DNA of 64,000 nucleotides, from the NCBI GenBank assembly GCA_037176885.1, contig JAWWNJ010000081.1:558001-622000 (forward strand). Reading direction: 5' to 3'. Numbering within the stretch: the first letter of the stretch is position 1; every line of letters begins with the position of its first letter. The notes under the pieces were generated by a model that was given only the letters and a program-made list of their open reading frames with translations, did no database searches and had not been told where the DNA came from. Origin of the DNA: Favolaschia claudopus (lineage: Eukaryota > Basidiomycota > Agaricomycetes > Agaricales > Mycenaceae). Shown in pieces: positions 1-11,858 of this stretch. Position numbers and translations under genes: made by a program.

Positions 1-16
1 TGCGTCGATTTGATAT

Positions 17-310
17 TCATTCTATGCCAGTGGTGGACGCTATCGAGCAAAGCAGGAGTTGAGTTGTAGACGCGGGCATCATTGGCGTCGCCATGTCCGT
101 GAATTCGCGCTTGAAGGGTGCTTTGAATGCGGTCATTGAATGGTGGAATAAGTATACGATGCTTGAGTCTTGCTTGAGCCAGAGAACGTCTTGAATATTT
201 GAAAGCGTATCGAACAATTCGATAAAAAGTACGTTGGGTGTGGCAATACCAAGATCTTCCAGCAGTCCGTTTTGGAAACCCGCAACGTTGAGCAAGTCCT
301 TGAGAGGCAT
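17..310 (-). CDS. Hypothetical protein, 5' exon or short gene
   Basis: An open frame of 97 codons runs from an ATG at 310 to a stop at 17, divergent from CAND1 with about 250 bp between the starts. The product is not recognised. It is mixed hydrophobic and polar, with no signal peptide or clear motif. The stop lies at the window edge, so this may be only a first exon of a gene continuing leftwards, or an exon read through its donor. The composition is more protein-like than that of overlapping frames, but there is no homology argument. Support is weak. Confidence 0.35.
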   Translation of the reverse strand: MPLKDLLNVAGFQNGLLEDLGIATPNVLFIELFDTLSNIQDVLWLKQDSSIVYLFHHSMTAFKAPFKREFTDMATPMMPASTTQLLLCSIASTTGIE

Positions 311-560
311 AAACTAGGCGATGTGGGGATTGATTCGATTGAGCGCGAGTGGTGAACAGGTTGCAGGAGTAGGGAGGGCAGGCGTGAGTGAGCGAGTTCG
401 AGAAGTTGAATGTTCTCTGCGCTGTAGTGGGAGTCGAAGTTCAAGTTGGCACAATGGCAGCGTCCAACTCGTTAGTGGCTGTGCCGAGACTGCTGTTTGT
501 TTGCAATCTGGCGCGTTCTCTTTCAGCCTCTTTCACTTGTTCCTCTTCCAGTTGCCCACC

Positions 561-3500
561 ATGACGAAGGCATATCTAATGACCAGTCTTGTCGAGAAGG
601 TCAGTCAACTTCCTCACTTCCTCTTTCATTTCTGACACGTTATGTGCCCCAATAGATGCAGTCTCCCGACCAGGACTTTCGGTACCATTCGACGCGCCTT
701 TCACGCCGTCCATTCGATAAATGATCCATTCTCAGATTTATGGGCCTCAATGATTTAATGAACGAGATCAAGCAGGATCAGACCTGCTTCGTGGGCGACG
801 AAGCTGTGGAAAACAAAGTCTTGATGCAAGTCTTGGCCCTTGTCGAGGACAAGATTTCAGAAGTGAAGAACCAGGCAGTCAAATGGTGCGTTTCAGTTTC
901 TGGGCTCTATGCGTGTTTGAACAATTGCAGCCTCGGCCAATTGATCAAGATTATCCGCCAGCCGCAGATGGAGACTGTAGTAGATAAACTCATCGATTTT
1001 TCGGGCGGCCAGGATGAAGAATTGCGCGACATTTCTGGCCTTGGTATGTTTCTTCTTCTCGTATGTTCTGTTGACTCAGCTCTACTTAGCCCTCAAGACA
1101 ATCACGGCTGAACTTCCACCGGATGGGAAGATTGCTGCAACTGCTTGCTCCAAATTGACTCCAAAGCTACTGGGTCAAATTTCGAACGTACGCTTCCCCT
1201 GCATATCTTCATAATCCTTATTCATTTTCTCCAGCCAACAACACCTCCAGAAGCGCTAGTCGAAACCCTCGCCATCCTTACCATTCTCATTTCACGCTTC
1301 CCAGCCCATCTCTCCAGCGCCACTCTGTCTCCCCAACCACTGACTGTGCTTGCACCACTATTGGTTCACCCTCGCCCTGTCGTTCGTAAACGCGCTATCG
1401 TCACGCTCGCCCAGTTTGTTCCTATATCTCAAGGTTACCTCTTCACCGACCTGCTTGCGACCCATGTCTTCCCGTTCCTCGCGCCCAACGCCAATCTCGA
1501 GAAACAGCGCACCACGGTGCATTTGATTGCTGCTGTGGCGCGCACGGCGCCGACCCAGATCGCACCCGTCCTAGCGGAGATCGTTCCGGGTGTCCTCAAG
1601 GCCGTGCAGCGCGACGACGACGAGCTCCGAGAGGGCGGTTTGCAGGTAAGCGTCATTTGGATTTTTTTGCGGGTGTTGTGCTGATGACGAGTTTAGGCGC
1701 TTGAGGCGTTGCTGTTGCGGTGCCCGACGGAGATTACGCCGTATGTCGCCCCCATCACACAGGCAGGCATTCAGTACATCAAGTATGATCCTGTATGTCT
1801 ACAATTATGTGTTGTTTTTGCCATCCTTCCCACTCCATTTTCTTCAGAACTACGCAGGCGACGATGAAGACGAGGAAATGGCAGACGCAGACGACGATGA
1901 CGACGAGGCTGAGTTGGACGAGTAAGAGTTTTAATTCTTGTTCCTGCTGCATGACTGAGTTCAAAATCAAAGGTATTCCGACGACGAAGACACGTCCTAC
2001 AAAATCCGTCGTTCAGCAACAAAACTACTCGCAGCTATCGTGGGCACGCGCCCCGATCTTCTTTCCTCTATCTACAAAGACGTTTCGCCGGTGCTGATTT
2101 CGCGCTTCGGCGACCGTGAAGAGACTGTGAGACTGGAAGTTTGGGCTACGTACGTCGTGCTCCTCAATCAGACTGCGCTCTATGCCAGCCAGCCGCAGAG
2201 CAAAGCTCCAGAAGACTCTTCGCTGAAGCGTAAACGCGATCCGGAAACTATGGACGTTGAGGAAGGGCCGTACAGTTTGCTTAAAGCACAGGTCCCTGCC
2301 CTCTCCAAGGCTCTCCTCAATCAACTCAAGTCGGCGAAGACCCCGCCTGCGACGCTGCAGGCTGGGTTCGCGCTGCTTCATACGCTGCTTGATGTGCTTC
2401 CTGGGTCCCTGGCGAGCCAGGTGGCCTCGATCGCAGCCACTTCGAAATCTATCCTTTCACAACCTCCATCCACTTCGACCTCGACGCTCCATTTGGCATG
2501 TTTGTCGTTCCTTGTCCTTTTCTTTGCGACGCATTCGCCGCCGACTTTCACGCCGTCGCTGAGCAACCTTACACCGGCGCTGCTTCGCAGTCTTGGCGAG
2601 CGGCACCCTCGTGTTGCGTCTGAGACTTTCCGCGTCTTTTCAGCACTGCTTAACGCGCTGAAACCGGTCAAAGCCGGCGGAGAGTGGGCGGAGGCGGTCT
2701 ACGAGCAGGCTGTTGCGCGGCTCACCGCGCATGACACGGACGCTGAGGTGCGGGCTTGTGCTGAGGCGTGTGTTGGCGACTTGTGGGTGTGCGCGACGGA
2801 TGTCGTAAGGAGTCGGGATCGGCGTGAGTGGGAAGTGATTTGTCGGGCGGGTGCGAAGACGGAGGGGGCGGTTAAGGTTGTCACGCGGGTTGCGAAAGAG
2901 GTGCCTGGGGCGTTGGGAGATCAGTGGGTTAATGGGTGCGTTGAGTGGGCGATGGGGTTGTTGAAGCGGGGAGGGCGAGGTGGTAAGATGGAGATTTTCC
3001 AGGGGCTTGATGTTTTGTTGCGCAGGTTTGTGTGGGCTTGCATTTTTCCTTCTATCTGTCCGCTGATCGTTTTTCGTTTAGTTATACGGAAGGTGTTCCG
3101 GCAGCTCTGCCACCGGCCCTTGTGCCACAGATCAAGCCATACCTCTCGACGAGCGATATCCCGCTTTTGTCTCAAGGTCTTTCACTACTGGCGCTTTTGT
3201 TGGAATTGGCCCCGACGACGACGTTCCCTGAGATAGAGAGCGACCTTCTTCCTGACGTTTATCGCATTGCGCACTCGCCGTTGGTCTCCGGCGCTGCGCT
3301 GGACTCGCTCCTGAGCTTCTGTGCTGCGCTTGTGAGCGCGGACAATCAGATCGCGACGCATTTGGTGCCCAACCTTGTGATTGCTGTTGAGAAAGCTCCG
3401 AAGGCGGATGCGAGCCCGAGTAATGTTGCGAAAGCGGTGGCGCAGATTGTGAAGAGCCAGCAGGCGATCGCTGCGGGTACGATTGCGCAGTACGCTAAGA

Positions 3501-5012
3501 ACATCAAGGTCGGATTTCGGTCTTCTGGTTCTTGGTGTCTATCGACTAATGCGCGTGTGTGCGTAGAAAACTTCCAAGGCGAAGACCCAAACCGTTGTGC
3601 TCAGTCTTCTCATCCTCGGGGAGCTGGGACGTTTCATGTATGTGCTGCTTATCTGACTATCCGCTGGCCCCGGTTGTTTAACAGTTCTCGATAGTGATAT
3701 GTCTAATCAGCAAGACATATTCCGGGATGCGATTGAGCATTTTGCTGGAGAGCAAGAAGAAATTCGTGCGGCCGCTTCGTTCGCGGCTGGCAACATCGCT
3801 ATTGGGAATCTGCCGCAGTTCTTACCTGCTATTGTCAAGATTGTCAAGAGCGATCCGAAGAAGCGGCTGTTGTCGCTACATGCACTGAAAGAGGCATGTT
3901 CTTTTTTGTGCCTATTCACTAGTAGTCTGAGTTTGAGTTCAGGTCGTCACGCATTGCTCTCAAGGACAGCTGGAGGGCGTTGCCGATATGCTTTGGGTCC
4001 CGCTGTTCGAGAACTCCGAAAACTCTGAAGAGACCACGCGCAATGTGGCTGCCGCCTGTCTTGGGAAATTGGCTACGACTCATCCCTCGAGATACCTGCC
4101 ACAGCTACATGTAACTGACCCGCTGAAATTGTTCCATGTTTCTTCTCATCTGTCTTGTAGGCTCGTGTCCAAGACCCCAGTGCTGACGCTCGCGCCACGG
4201 TTGTGTCTGCGATCCGATACACTTTTGCTGAGACATCGTCATCGTACGACGAGTTGCTCGCGCCGCTTCTTGTGGACTTCTTGTCCCTCATGCTTGATGA
4301 AGATTTGGTATCTCGGATGCTTTGTTGCCTTATCGCACTCTGATATTCTACTGCAGACTGTTCGACGACTGGCGTTGTCTGCCTTGAATTCGGCGGCGCG
4401 CACAAAGCCTCATCTAATTCGCGAACATCTACCTGCTCTCCTGCCTAGCCTGTACAGGGAAACGATCATCAACCCCGACCTCATCCGCACTGTGCAGATG
4501 GGCCCATGGACGCACAAGGTCGATGACGGGTTGGATGCTCGAAAAACGGCTTACGAGACTATGTATACTCTGGTGCGAATATGTTGGTCTGATAATTTTG
4601 CAAGGCTAACATAGTTCAACAGCTTGACACTTGTCTGGCGAAGCTCGAGCTGCCCACGTTCCTTGGACGTGTGCTCCCCGGCCTAGCAGACGATTCTGAT
4701 GAGATCAAGGTCATTTCGCATATGATGCTCTTCAGGTTATCCCAGGTGGCTCCCGCTGCCGTCTCGCAGAAACTGGACGAGGCAACGCCGGAATTGGAAA
4801 AGACGATGAAAGGAGCAACAGTGACGAAAGACACCGTGAAGCAAGACCTGGAGCGGGCGGCGGAGCTACAGCGTAGTGCTCTCCGTGCAGTAGCTGCTCT
4901 CAGCAAGATCGCTGGTAACGGGGCTTCGCCCAGATTCGACGCATTTGTGGAGGAGTTGAAGAAGAACCCGCAGTGGGGGAGTGAATTTAAAGAATTAGCC
5001 GCACAGGCTTAA
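561..5012 (+). CDS. CAND1: CAND1/TIP120 cullin exchange factor, HEAT-repeat protein
   Basis: CAND1 binds unneddylated cullin-RBX1 and exchanges the substrate-receptor modules of SCF-type ubiquitin ligases. Sixteen exons fit in phase: 561-599, 656-681, 736-885, 931-1043, 1090-1187, 1235-1645, 1697-1792, 1848-1921, 1973-3025, 3082-3508, 3567-3637, 3695-3893, 3943-4110, 4161-4307, 4357-4572 and 4623-5012. They give 1225 aa, against about 1230 in animals. Family landmarks are collinear: NDLM near the N-terminus, VVRKRAIV, DDDELRE, an acidic DDEDEE stretch followed by YSDDEDTSYKIRR, PVLISRF, a LPQFLP/LHALKE region, GPWTHKVDDGLDARK and a C-terminal RSALRAVAAL helix. Intron 12 uses a GC donor (GAG|GCATGT). 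No frameshift or internal stop is seen, so this is an intact host gene. The start at 561 precedes a second in-frame ATG at 579. Confidence 0.95.
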
Positions 5013-5291
5013 TGTACAAGTCTTGTTTTCAATTGCTTTCTACAGTATCAACAAATATCATACGCATTCAACATTCCTCTTCGAAATACCTTTCGTAGAA
5101 GCCGTTGTCGCTGTGTGTCTGTGGGGTTCTTGAAGGCTTTTTCAGTGCGCGTGAAGCCATCTGATTCCACGATCCCGTGCCGTGCAAATAATGTACAAAC
5201 AAACGGTTGGCGCTCTTTGCGCCTTTTTCTCGTGCCACTTCCTCCCCCATTCTCCACCATATAACGCCTCCGTTCACGACTTCCACGAATC

Positions 5292-6012
5292 ATGCAGAGT
5301 CCAGGGTCCAAGAGTCAGTTCCAACAGACGTCCGCCGAAAGCTTTGAGGCCAGCTTAATGGCCGGGGGATATGGCGTTTATGTGCGCAGCCGACCTCTTG
5401 TTCCTATGCTTCAGTTCTCTCACTACGGCTGCACAGAAAACTACTGAATGGGTTCGTCAACCGCAATTCTCTGGTGATTTCCCCACTCCGCCACCACGAC
5501 CCCCAAAACCCACAATCATCCAACCCATTGAACTCCCGCCCCCTTTGACGGAGAAACAGAAGCGGAAGAAACGGCGGATAGAGAAGTTTCGGAACGGCGG
5601 GTTTGGTCCTCCGCAGCGGCTGTTCGCGGGCCATTTGAACGGGTTCGGCAGGGTGATACTAGACGAGAGCCCCCTCAACGGCAGTTACATGGATGGAACG
5701 GTGGGGGCTGGGAGGCGTGCTATGGGTGAGAAGGGGCGCAAGAAAGCAGCAACGGAGTTGGCAGCAAAGGAGCGGGAGAAGAAAGACCGGGAACTTACTT
5801 TGGACGACGTGCCGACACATCCCAATTGGCCGGATGATGATTTTCCATGGCGGTTGCAGGAGGAGCGGAGAGTGCAGCTTCAGAAGCAGGATCGAGAGCT
5901 GAGAATGCGCTATATTGAGGAATTTTTTGCTGGGGACACAGACGACGAGGAACTGGAGGATGCCGTGGAGAGATCATATATGGAGCGAGAGCCTGTAGCC
6001 CGTGGTTCATAA
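5292..6012 (+). CDS. Hypothetical basic/acidic low-complexity protein
   Basis: The second exon (5437-6012) is open from an acceptor GCACAG at 5431-5436. The best start is ATG at 5292, giving a short first exon that joins in phase 0 through a weak donor at 5382 (GTGCGC) or 5376 (GTTTAT). The resulting protein is about 220 aa. It begins Ser/Gln-rich, has a Pro-rich stretch (PTPPPRPPKP), a basic EKQKRKKRRIEKFRNGG segment that could be a nuclear localisation signal, Lys/Glu-rich helices, a TLDDVPTHPNWPDDDFPW motif and an acidic tail. I do not recognise the family. An alternative start at 5371, without the intron, would give a hydrophobic N-terminus; I consider that less likely. It lies tandem to CAND1, about 280 bp downstream. 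Confidence 0.6.
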
Positions 6013-6788
6013 TTCACCACTCTTGCGAATTCCGGAAACACCAATAGTGCGTTATATGGCCGGAGGGAACAAGTTGGCGACCGGCCGTCGCTGGTTAACG
6101 ATGACTGTGGGTGGTCCACGATGGCCTGAAGTCAACAGCTTGCGACAACGTGAGGTGATGCGAACCGCCGCAAACCACCGGAGAGCACCGGTGTTACTGT
6201 ACTGATGGCGGACGGAAGGGCGGTGGAAGGTATTCCCTGCAGCACCTTCGTTGCAAGGGATATGATGCACAGTGGTCCTGCAGCGATTTCCGTGCACTCA
6301 ACTTCATGCACCAAATTGCCTATTTGCGGAACTTAGGGCGCGAGTCGATTTTTTCCCACAAAATGACATTTTTGACACTATAGTATCCCCCAACACCTGT
6401 GCCCCCACGTGACCCCGGATCTTCCGCATCAAAGATGGACACCTTCCCGCCATTGTTCAAGTCCGCAGGAACTTGACAAGTTCTTTGGCCACACTTTTCG
6501 CCACTTTTACGACTTTTCACTTTTTGCTGTTCTTTTGGTGGGTCCTTTTTGAGTTGGAATTTTCTTTTTCCTCTTTCAGTTCTTTGAGTTATGCCTGTGA
6601 CTTTCGTAGTGTTCTTTCGCTGCTGCTTTTCAGCGGCTTGAACAAGTAAGTAAAAGTTTCTTGCGGTGATAGAGTCGAGTTAGACACCGGGCGCTAAAAC
6701 AGGACTACCAGTCCGCGTTGAAGTCGCCGAATGAAACTGTACTTCAATATAGAGCTAGTATCTACCACAGTAAGATAATATACAAAAT
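6013..6788. other. Intergenic, no gene seen
   Basis: No frame with coding character is visible on either strand. There is a pyrimidine-rich stretch near 6490-6600 but no recognisable RNA gene or repeat. It separates the host genes from the transposon-rich part of the window. Confidence 0.5.
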
Positions 6789-8650
6789 TTAAAATGCAAT
6801 CTCATGCGAGTCATGATCTGCGTACTTGTTGACATAAAAAGCATTAAAGGCGTTCAAAGTATTCGAAGAATCAAAGTCCGTTAGAGGAAGAAATTCTTTG
6901 CCAGCCATGCCTATGAGGTGCGCGGCACGAAGCAAGGTATCAACATGGACAACGGCAATAGCGCGTTCATGTGGGCGTCCACGAATGAAGTCTGAAGTTA
7001 CCCTCCATAGTCCCGTATCCGGACAAGGTTCGTCTCCGTAAGGAGAAAACCAGTGTATCAACGTGCAAGGATAGTCAGTGCCTTGATACTTGAAGCGAAA
7101 GAGGAGATGTACACGTGCAGCGTGTAGACCACGGAAACCCGGTGCATCGGGATCATGCTCAAGAAAAACACAGTTGTATCTCGGGGGTCCGCGGTACCAC
7201 AATGTCGTGGCGCGGATACGCTCGTGGTGCATGCCACCCACACCACAGACATCGCTCGGAGCATAGAAAACTGCCCGAGCAGAGCTGTACATAAATACAC
7301 ACTCCTCGAACTCAGGACAGTCGGCCATGGGGGCTTCAGCGCCGGGAACACGCGCATCTGGATTGAGCTGGTCATACAAGAAGCGCTGGATGAGTTCCTG
7401 GAGACGAGGCTGCCCAATATGAACAGCGAGATGATGGACGTCACGGGGGACCTTGCGCACTGAGGGAGACAGTGGTGAGAAAGGATATAGAATAATCAAG
7501 AAAAAGAAGCATACCATAGGTTTTTGCCAATTTCACCTCCCCAAAACACATCGGTCCCGCAACGTCACCCTGATCAACATGCTCGTCGTCGTGGTCAGGA
7601 GGAGGTTCTGACTGCGGCAGCGGTGGCGGTAGTGGAAGGAGAGCACCGTCCAGCATTCCGCGGGCAGTGAAGTCAACCCGCGCCGCCCCCAATTTGTCGA
7701 GACGCTGGTTGGTGAGAAGGATTTGGCCGAGGGGTTTGTTGCGGCTGGGGCGTCGATAAGGCTTCTTGACAGCCTTGATATGTTCCGACTCGGTGATGGA
7801 AGAGCATAAGCTGTTTGGGGCACCGAAAGCTTGTATGAGAGGGCTGTAGTGAACCATGGAATGTTGCCGAGGGAGAGAGAATCCGTTGGGCCGAATGAGT
7901 TGAAAGATTTTACGTGCTTGGTGGAATCGCTCGACAGTAGCGTCAATGGCAAGCAAGGTGTCTTCGTCAATGACAGACCGACGCACGAGATGGCAGAATT
8001 CCGTGATGTGGGCGACGGTCTGCTCGACCTCAGGAGGTACACGCCCCGCAATGGCAGGGAGATAAACCTGTAGAATTGTTAATTGATAAACTGTGGGCAA
8101 GCGGGATGGAGTAAAAACCTTCATTCCCTTTGAATCATTTCCCGTCCATTGCTTGAAGCCCCTCCCCACTGGAAATTGCGCAGCCCCGGAAACGGAGGCG
8201 TGACAGCAATCCTAAATAGAGCTAACGTCAGACAATGAATCTTATCCAAAAAGGACACCCGCCGTCTATCGACATCAGCCAAGATTCTCTCCGCCTCAGC
8301 CGGCTCGTGAACCGTGCGGATGTACTCTTCGACCCAGTCGACAACGTGATCTTTGAAGGTTCCTTTAATGATTTGATGAAGAAGATCCATCGAGATCAAC
8401 TCGTGGATGTCGGCGCGCGGAAAATCAGAAGTGAAGGGCTATGTAGCATCAAGGTGAATAAGAGAGCACGAGCAGTTGATTCAAATGAGACTCACAATGA
8501 TATCACCAACAATTCTGAGGTCGTCCCACAGCTCCTTCAATGTACACCCATCCAGCAGTGTCTCGGTATGCTCCTTCGACCGTCTCGGACTAATCTGATC
8601 GAGATTGTGCGCCGGTGAAAGACAGCTACGCCAGAATGTGAATAACAATA
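6789..8650 (-). pseudogene. Plavaka-type (CMC superfamily) transposase, 5'-truncated
   Basis: Collinear blocks match the C-terminal half of agaricomycete Plavaka transposases: KELWDDLRIVGDI (exon to 8496), PFTSDFPRADIHELISMDLLHQIIKGTF (from 8438), GRGFKQWTGNDSK, VYLPAIAGRVP, LPRQHSMVHYSPLI, FGAPNSLCSSITESEHIKAVKKP, LTNQRLDKL, and a C-terminus ending NAFYVNKYADHDSHEIAF. Introns at 8439-8495, 8068-8118 and 7460-7514 have good GT-AG ends and keep phase; another near 8220 is likely. A one-base frame break lies near 8170, just before GRGFKQW. The N-terminal half, including the zinc finger and first catalytic region, is missing beyond about 8650, where LTR-like sequence begins. The remnant is inactive. 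No terminal inverted repeats were found. Confidence 0.85.
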
Positions 8651-9376
8651 AGAATGAACGTCGGCGTGGAGTGAATCACTATTGAGGACAATGACCCTGC
8701 ACGATGACGCGCACGCTCGCGCGCTACGCGTGTAGAATGACAAGTTGCGAGGCGCTGTTTGTTTGTCAACAGCTTCCGACTCATCACAGATCATCCGCCC
8801 CGCACGCCGCTCCGCCTTTCTCTGCTACCACCACCATCCACCGCGCGGTCCCGCCCCGTTGGCACGAGTTTCACTCGGGTCTTCGGGCCTTTCTCTCTCT
8901 TTTCATTGGACAACTCTATTCTATCTGTTCTGCACTGCCTGTTCCTGGAGATCACTGCACTATCTAGTTCTTGGGATTTCCTGAAGTAGGGCTTTTCCTC
9001 TCATCTTGGCTATCTCTTCCACATGGACTCTCTTATTCATCTATCTACTGCCCTTTTCACATGTTCTCCGGTATTTATTCTGTACTCAAAGTACGAATAC
9101 GAAGCTTTTGATCCCACATCTGAAGTCTTGATATTAGTTTTCGTCTCGCTTCGCCGCCGCCTCCGTCTACGTCTACGTCTACGTCTACGTCTTCGCCTAT
9201 CGCCCACGTCTACACCTACGCCTTCGCCGCCGTCTCGTCTTAGTTTTATCTGGTTTTCTTTGCGCTCGGTCCCAGTTGTCAGTCACGGCGCTGGTTCGTT
9301 TTGAAGCACTTGCTTTTACTTTAGTTCTTGTCTTCTCCTTTGAGCCTTCGTGCTCAGGACGTCGATAAGCGTGTCA
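8651..9376 (+). repeat. Probable 5' LTR remnant of a decayed Gypsy element
   Basis: The stretch has no coding frame with protein character. It ends in CA at 9375-9376, three bases before a primer-binding site at 9380, as an LTR would. It holds pyrimidine-rich blocks and a CGTCTA microsatellite. No matching 3' LTR is present in the window, so its left limit is uncertain and was set where Plavaka homology stops. Confidence 0.45.
9164..9192. repeat. CGTCTA hexanucleotide microsatellite
   Basis: Nearly five tandem copies of CGTCTA, followed by degenerate CGTCTT and CGCCTA units to about 9230. It lies inside the presumed LTR/leader. Confidence 0.85.
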
Positions 9377-9379
9377 TTT

Positions 9380-9397
9380 TGGAGCCCACCGCGAGGG
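9380..9397 (+). other. Primer-binding site of decayed Gypsy element
   Basis: TGGAGCCCACCGCGAGGG starts with TGG, as expected for pairing with a tRNA CCA end. It is identical to the first 18 bases of the sites at 32318-32336 (plus) and 21280-21262 (minus), so three LTR families in this window use the same primer tRNA. Confidence 0.85.
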
Positions 9398-9638
9398 TTT
9401 CAAAATTGCATCCAGTTCCTCTCACAACTTGCGCCGTACCGAGCGCCGCACTCTCCGTCTCGAATTTCTTGACATCCAACAAAATCCCTCCGATCTTCTC
9501 GATACCACTCCATTTGACGATTTATTTCAAATCGTTCCTGATTGCCTCGCACATCACAACAATCTATCCCCGCACTCGCCCTCGTCGCCGACTTTAGCTT
9601 GGCTTTTCAATAACCCTCCCACTCCAATCGACCTCGAC

Positions 9639-10957
9639 ATGGCTGACCAAGCCCGTCCTACCCCCATGCCCGCTCGCGGTGATCGTAATGCACCCCAATT
9701 CGACTTAAAGAAGCCTCACGAGCTTCGTCGCTACTTCGGGGACATCGAATTTCTATTCGAGCGAGCGGCTGTTACCGATTCTACCCAAAAGAAGAAACAC
9801 GCGACTCGTTTCCTCTCCGTTGAAGATCAAGAGATTTGGGAAGCGCTCCCTTCTTTTGACGATGTCAACCAGTCGTATGACACGTTCAAAGCTGCCGTCT
9901 TGAAGCTTTACGCTGGCAACGATGAGGACCGCCGTTTTGAGATTTCCGACTTGGATTCTCTTATCGGTCAGTATTCTCGTGTCGGCCTGCTCAATCTCGA
10001 TGATTTGAAGACATTTTACTGTCAATTTCTTCGTATTACAACCTACCTCATATCCAAACATCGTCTTCTGAGGCTGAACAAAGCTGTTCATTCCTCCGCG
10101 CCATGTGTCCTGCTTCATTCGCCACTGAAGTCCGCCGTCGACTTCAAATCAAGAAGCCTGATGTTCATCCCGCCGATCCGTACGCCTTATCTGACCTCTA
10201 TGAGGCAGCTGAGTTCGCACTCGCTGGATCTGGTGGTGCCCTGGTTTTCGATACCGGGCCCTCAGCTTCCGCCCCATCGTCGTCGCCGCCTGTCGTTGAA
10301 ATTAAACCCGACCCCGGTATTGCCGCCCTTGTTGGTTCTATGGCAAAACTTATTGAGGTTCTTGCTCAAAAATCCCAGCCGTCTGACGGCTCCAGTGGAA
10401 ATAACTAACGGCAGCGCCCGGACGGTTGTGGTTATTGCAGTGGCACCGACCATTTCAGAAGTGGTTGTCAACATGTGCTCGATGACATCCGCGCTGGCAA
10501 ATGCCGCCGCAACTCGGATGGTCGTGTTGTTCTTCCTACCGGCGCATTTGTTCCGCGTGCTATCACTGGCAAAAATCTTCGCGAACGTATCGAGAAATGG
10601 CACGAGCAAAACCCCGGCCAACTCACCGCTGCTCAATTGTTGGTTGAAGTTGCCGTTGATCATTTATCGGCCGCTGCTTCTTCTACGACTCATACCTATA
10701 CTCTCTCGGATGAAGAGCATATTTTGACGCTTCAACATGAGATTAATGCGCTGTGTACTCGCGCTCAAGCCAAACGCGCACTTGAGTCTCAGCATTCCGA
10801 GGAGGAACCTGATAGAACTATTCCTCCTCCTGCACCTGCTCCTGTGCCGGCTCCTCAAGCTACCGCCACCAGAGGTGGTAGCATAAAGTATACAAACCTG
10901 TATGTAGCCAGTTCAGAAAATTGTCTTCGAGCGTGTATCCAGACAGGCCCTGGCTAG
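9639..10957 (+). pseudogene. gag: Gypsy Gag, frameshifted and followed by no pol
   Basis: Starting at ATG 9639 (MADQARPTPMPARGD), a capsid-like helical region runs to about 10045. The frame then shifts by one base to a second frame (TSSSEAEQSCSFLRAM, PADPYALSDLYEAAEFALAG), which hits a TAA at 10406 and reopens into a zinc knuckle CGYCSGTDHFRSGC (CX2CX4HX4C). The start resembles the Gag of Element 2 (MADDGNNNPV... DRNAP). After the knuckle comes a Pro-rich tail to 10957, then nothing resembling protease, reverse transcriptase or integrase. This is a 3'-truncated, decayed element. The next 200 bp carry no feature I can name. Confidence 0.8.
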
Positions 10958-11162
10958 GGTAACGCTCAGCCATTTTTTGGGCTTTTTCTGTCGCCGGCCC
11001 CGTCCCCGGCTTGTTTGATGGCCTTGATCCATAGATTGAGATAAGGTGTCCCCAAATCAATCATCTTTCTGCCTTCTATGCCTTATCTATCTTGACAGCT
11101 ACTCCTACGACACCCAAAAAGGAAAATAAATCAGGTTTTCATTCAAAAGTGATTCTCGTCTA

Positions 11163-11858
11163 CTATTCGGCCGTCCCACTAGGCGCTATCCCATCTTCCA
11201 TATTCGCCGCCATTCTCTCGTCCTCCTCGAGTGCAAGCCGCACAGCCGCCGCTGCAGAATTATTCCAATTCTGCCTAAAGCGAAGGGCCAGACGGCGTGT
11301 CAGCGAGGCTTGGCGAGCCGCGTATGCCTGTAATCCCACACGCACATCGGCCGACATAGCCCGCGTCACGGTGCGCCTCTCCTCCCACCACATCCCGCGC
11401 CACGCCAAGAACCGTAGGACCCGTCGCATTTCTTCACGCAGCAAATCCACCTCCTCTACCCATCTATCCCTCCTCGCCTTTGCCCTCGACCACTCCACGC
11501 GGACTGCTACAGGGTATCTGTAAGTCCTGATTTGAGTTGAGAAGTTATTATTGTGAGACGTACCGTCGACGAGCTCTTCATCATCTGCATCAGGGCCACC
11601 TCCCTGAGTCCAAATCCAAGACATTTTCCGGCGACTGGCGGACGCAACAGCCCTCCCTTTCCTATCTTTCTTGCTCACCCTCGACCCCACAACACCCAAC
11701 CTAGCCCTCGCCGCCGTATCGGGTTCCTCATCCTGATCCAACCGAATATGCTCGTCCTCAAGCTCTCGGAACGCTGAGCACTCCTCCTCCCCTCTTAATT
11801 TGATCAGAGCCCTTCTTGCACGTTGATACTTCGTTGCGGCGCTGTTAATGTGTTCCGT
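11163..11858 (-). pseudogene. KDZ transposase, C-terminal part split off by Element 1
   Basis: Reading leftwards from 11858, codons EHINSAATKYQRARRAL begin exactly at the end of the LTR. An intron follows near 11525-11566, then typical KDZ C-terminal blocks: MSWIWTQGG, VEWSRAKARRDRW, LREEMRRVLRFLAWRGMWWEERR, LQAYAARQASL, to a stop at 11163. The missing upstream part is at 22614-25636. Joining the two through a single CCGT target-site copy restores the frame (RVT then EHINSA). Apart from the insertion the piece has no stop or frameshift, so the KDZ gene was probably intact when Element 1 arrived. Confidence 0.9.
11855..11858. repeat. Target-site duplication, left copy (CCGT)
   Basis: CCGT directly abuts the left LTR and is repeated at 22614-22617 next to the right LTR. 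Both copies are KDZ transposase codons, and one copy is needed for the uninterrupted frame. Confidence 0.85.

Noticed and set aside
5371..5436. ATG 5371 as the start of the second host gene
   Set aside because: It forces translation through a likely intron with a pyrimidine-rich 3' end; ATG 5292 plus splicing gives a more ordinary N-terminus.
7155..7463. Plus-strand ORF over the Plavaka C-terminus
   Set aside because: Antisense shadow of a clearly recognised transposase.
10860..11060. Minus-strand ORF between the gag fragment and the KDZ 3' end
   Set aside because: No motif or homologous block, and it overlaps the Pro-rich end of the gag fragment.
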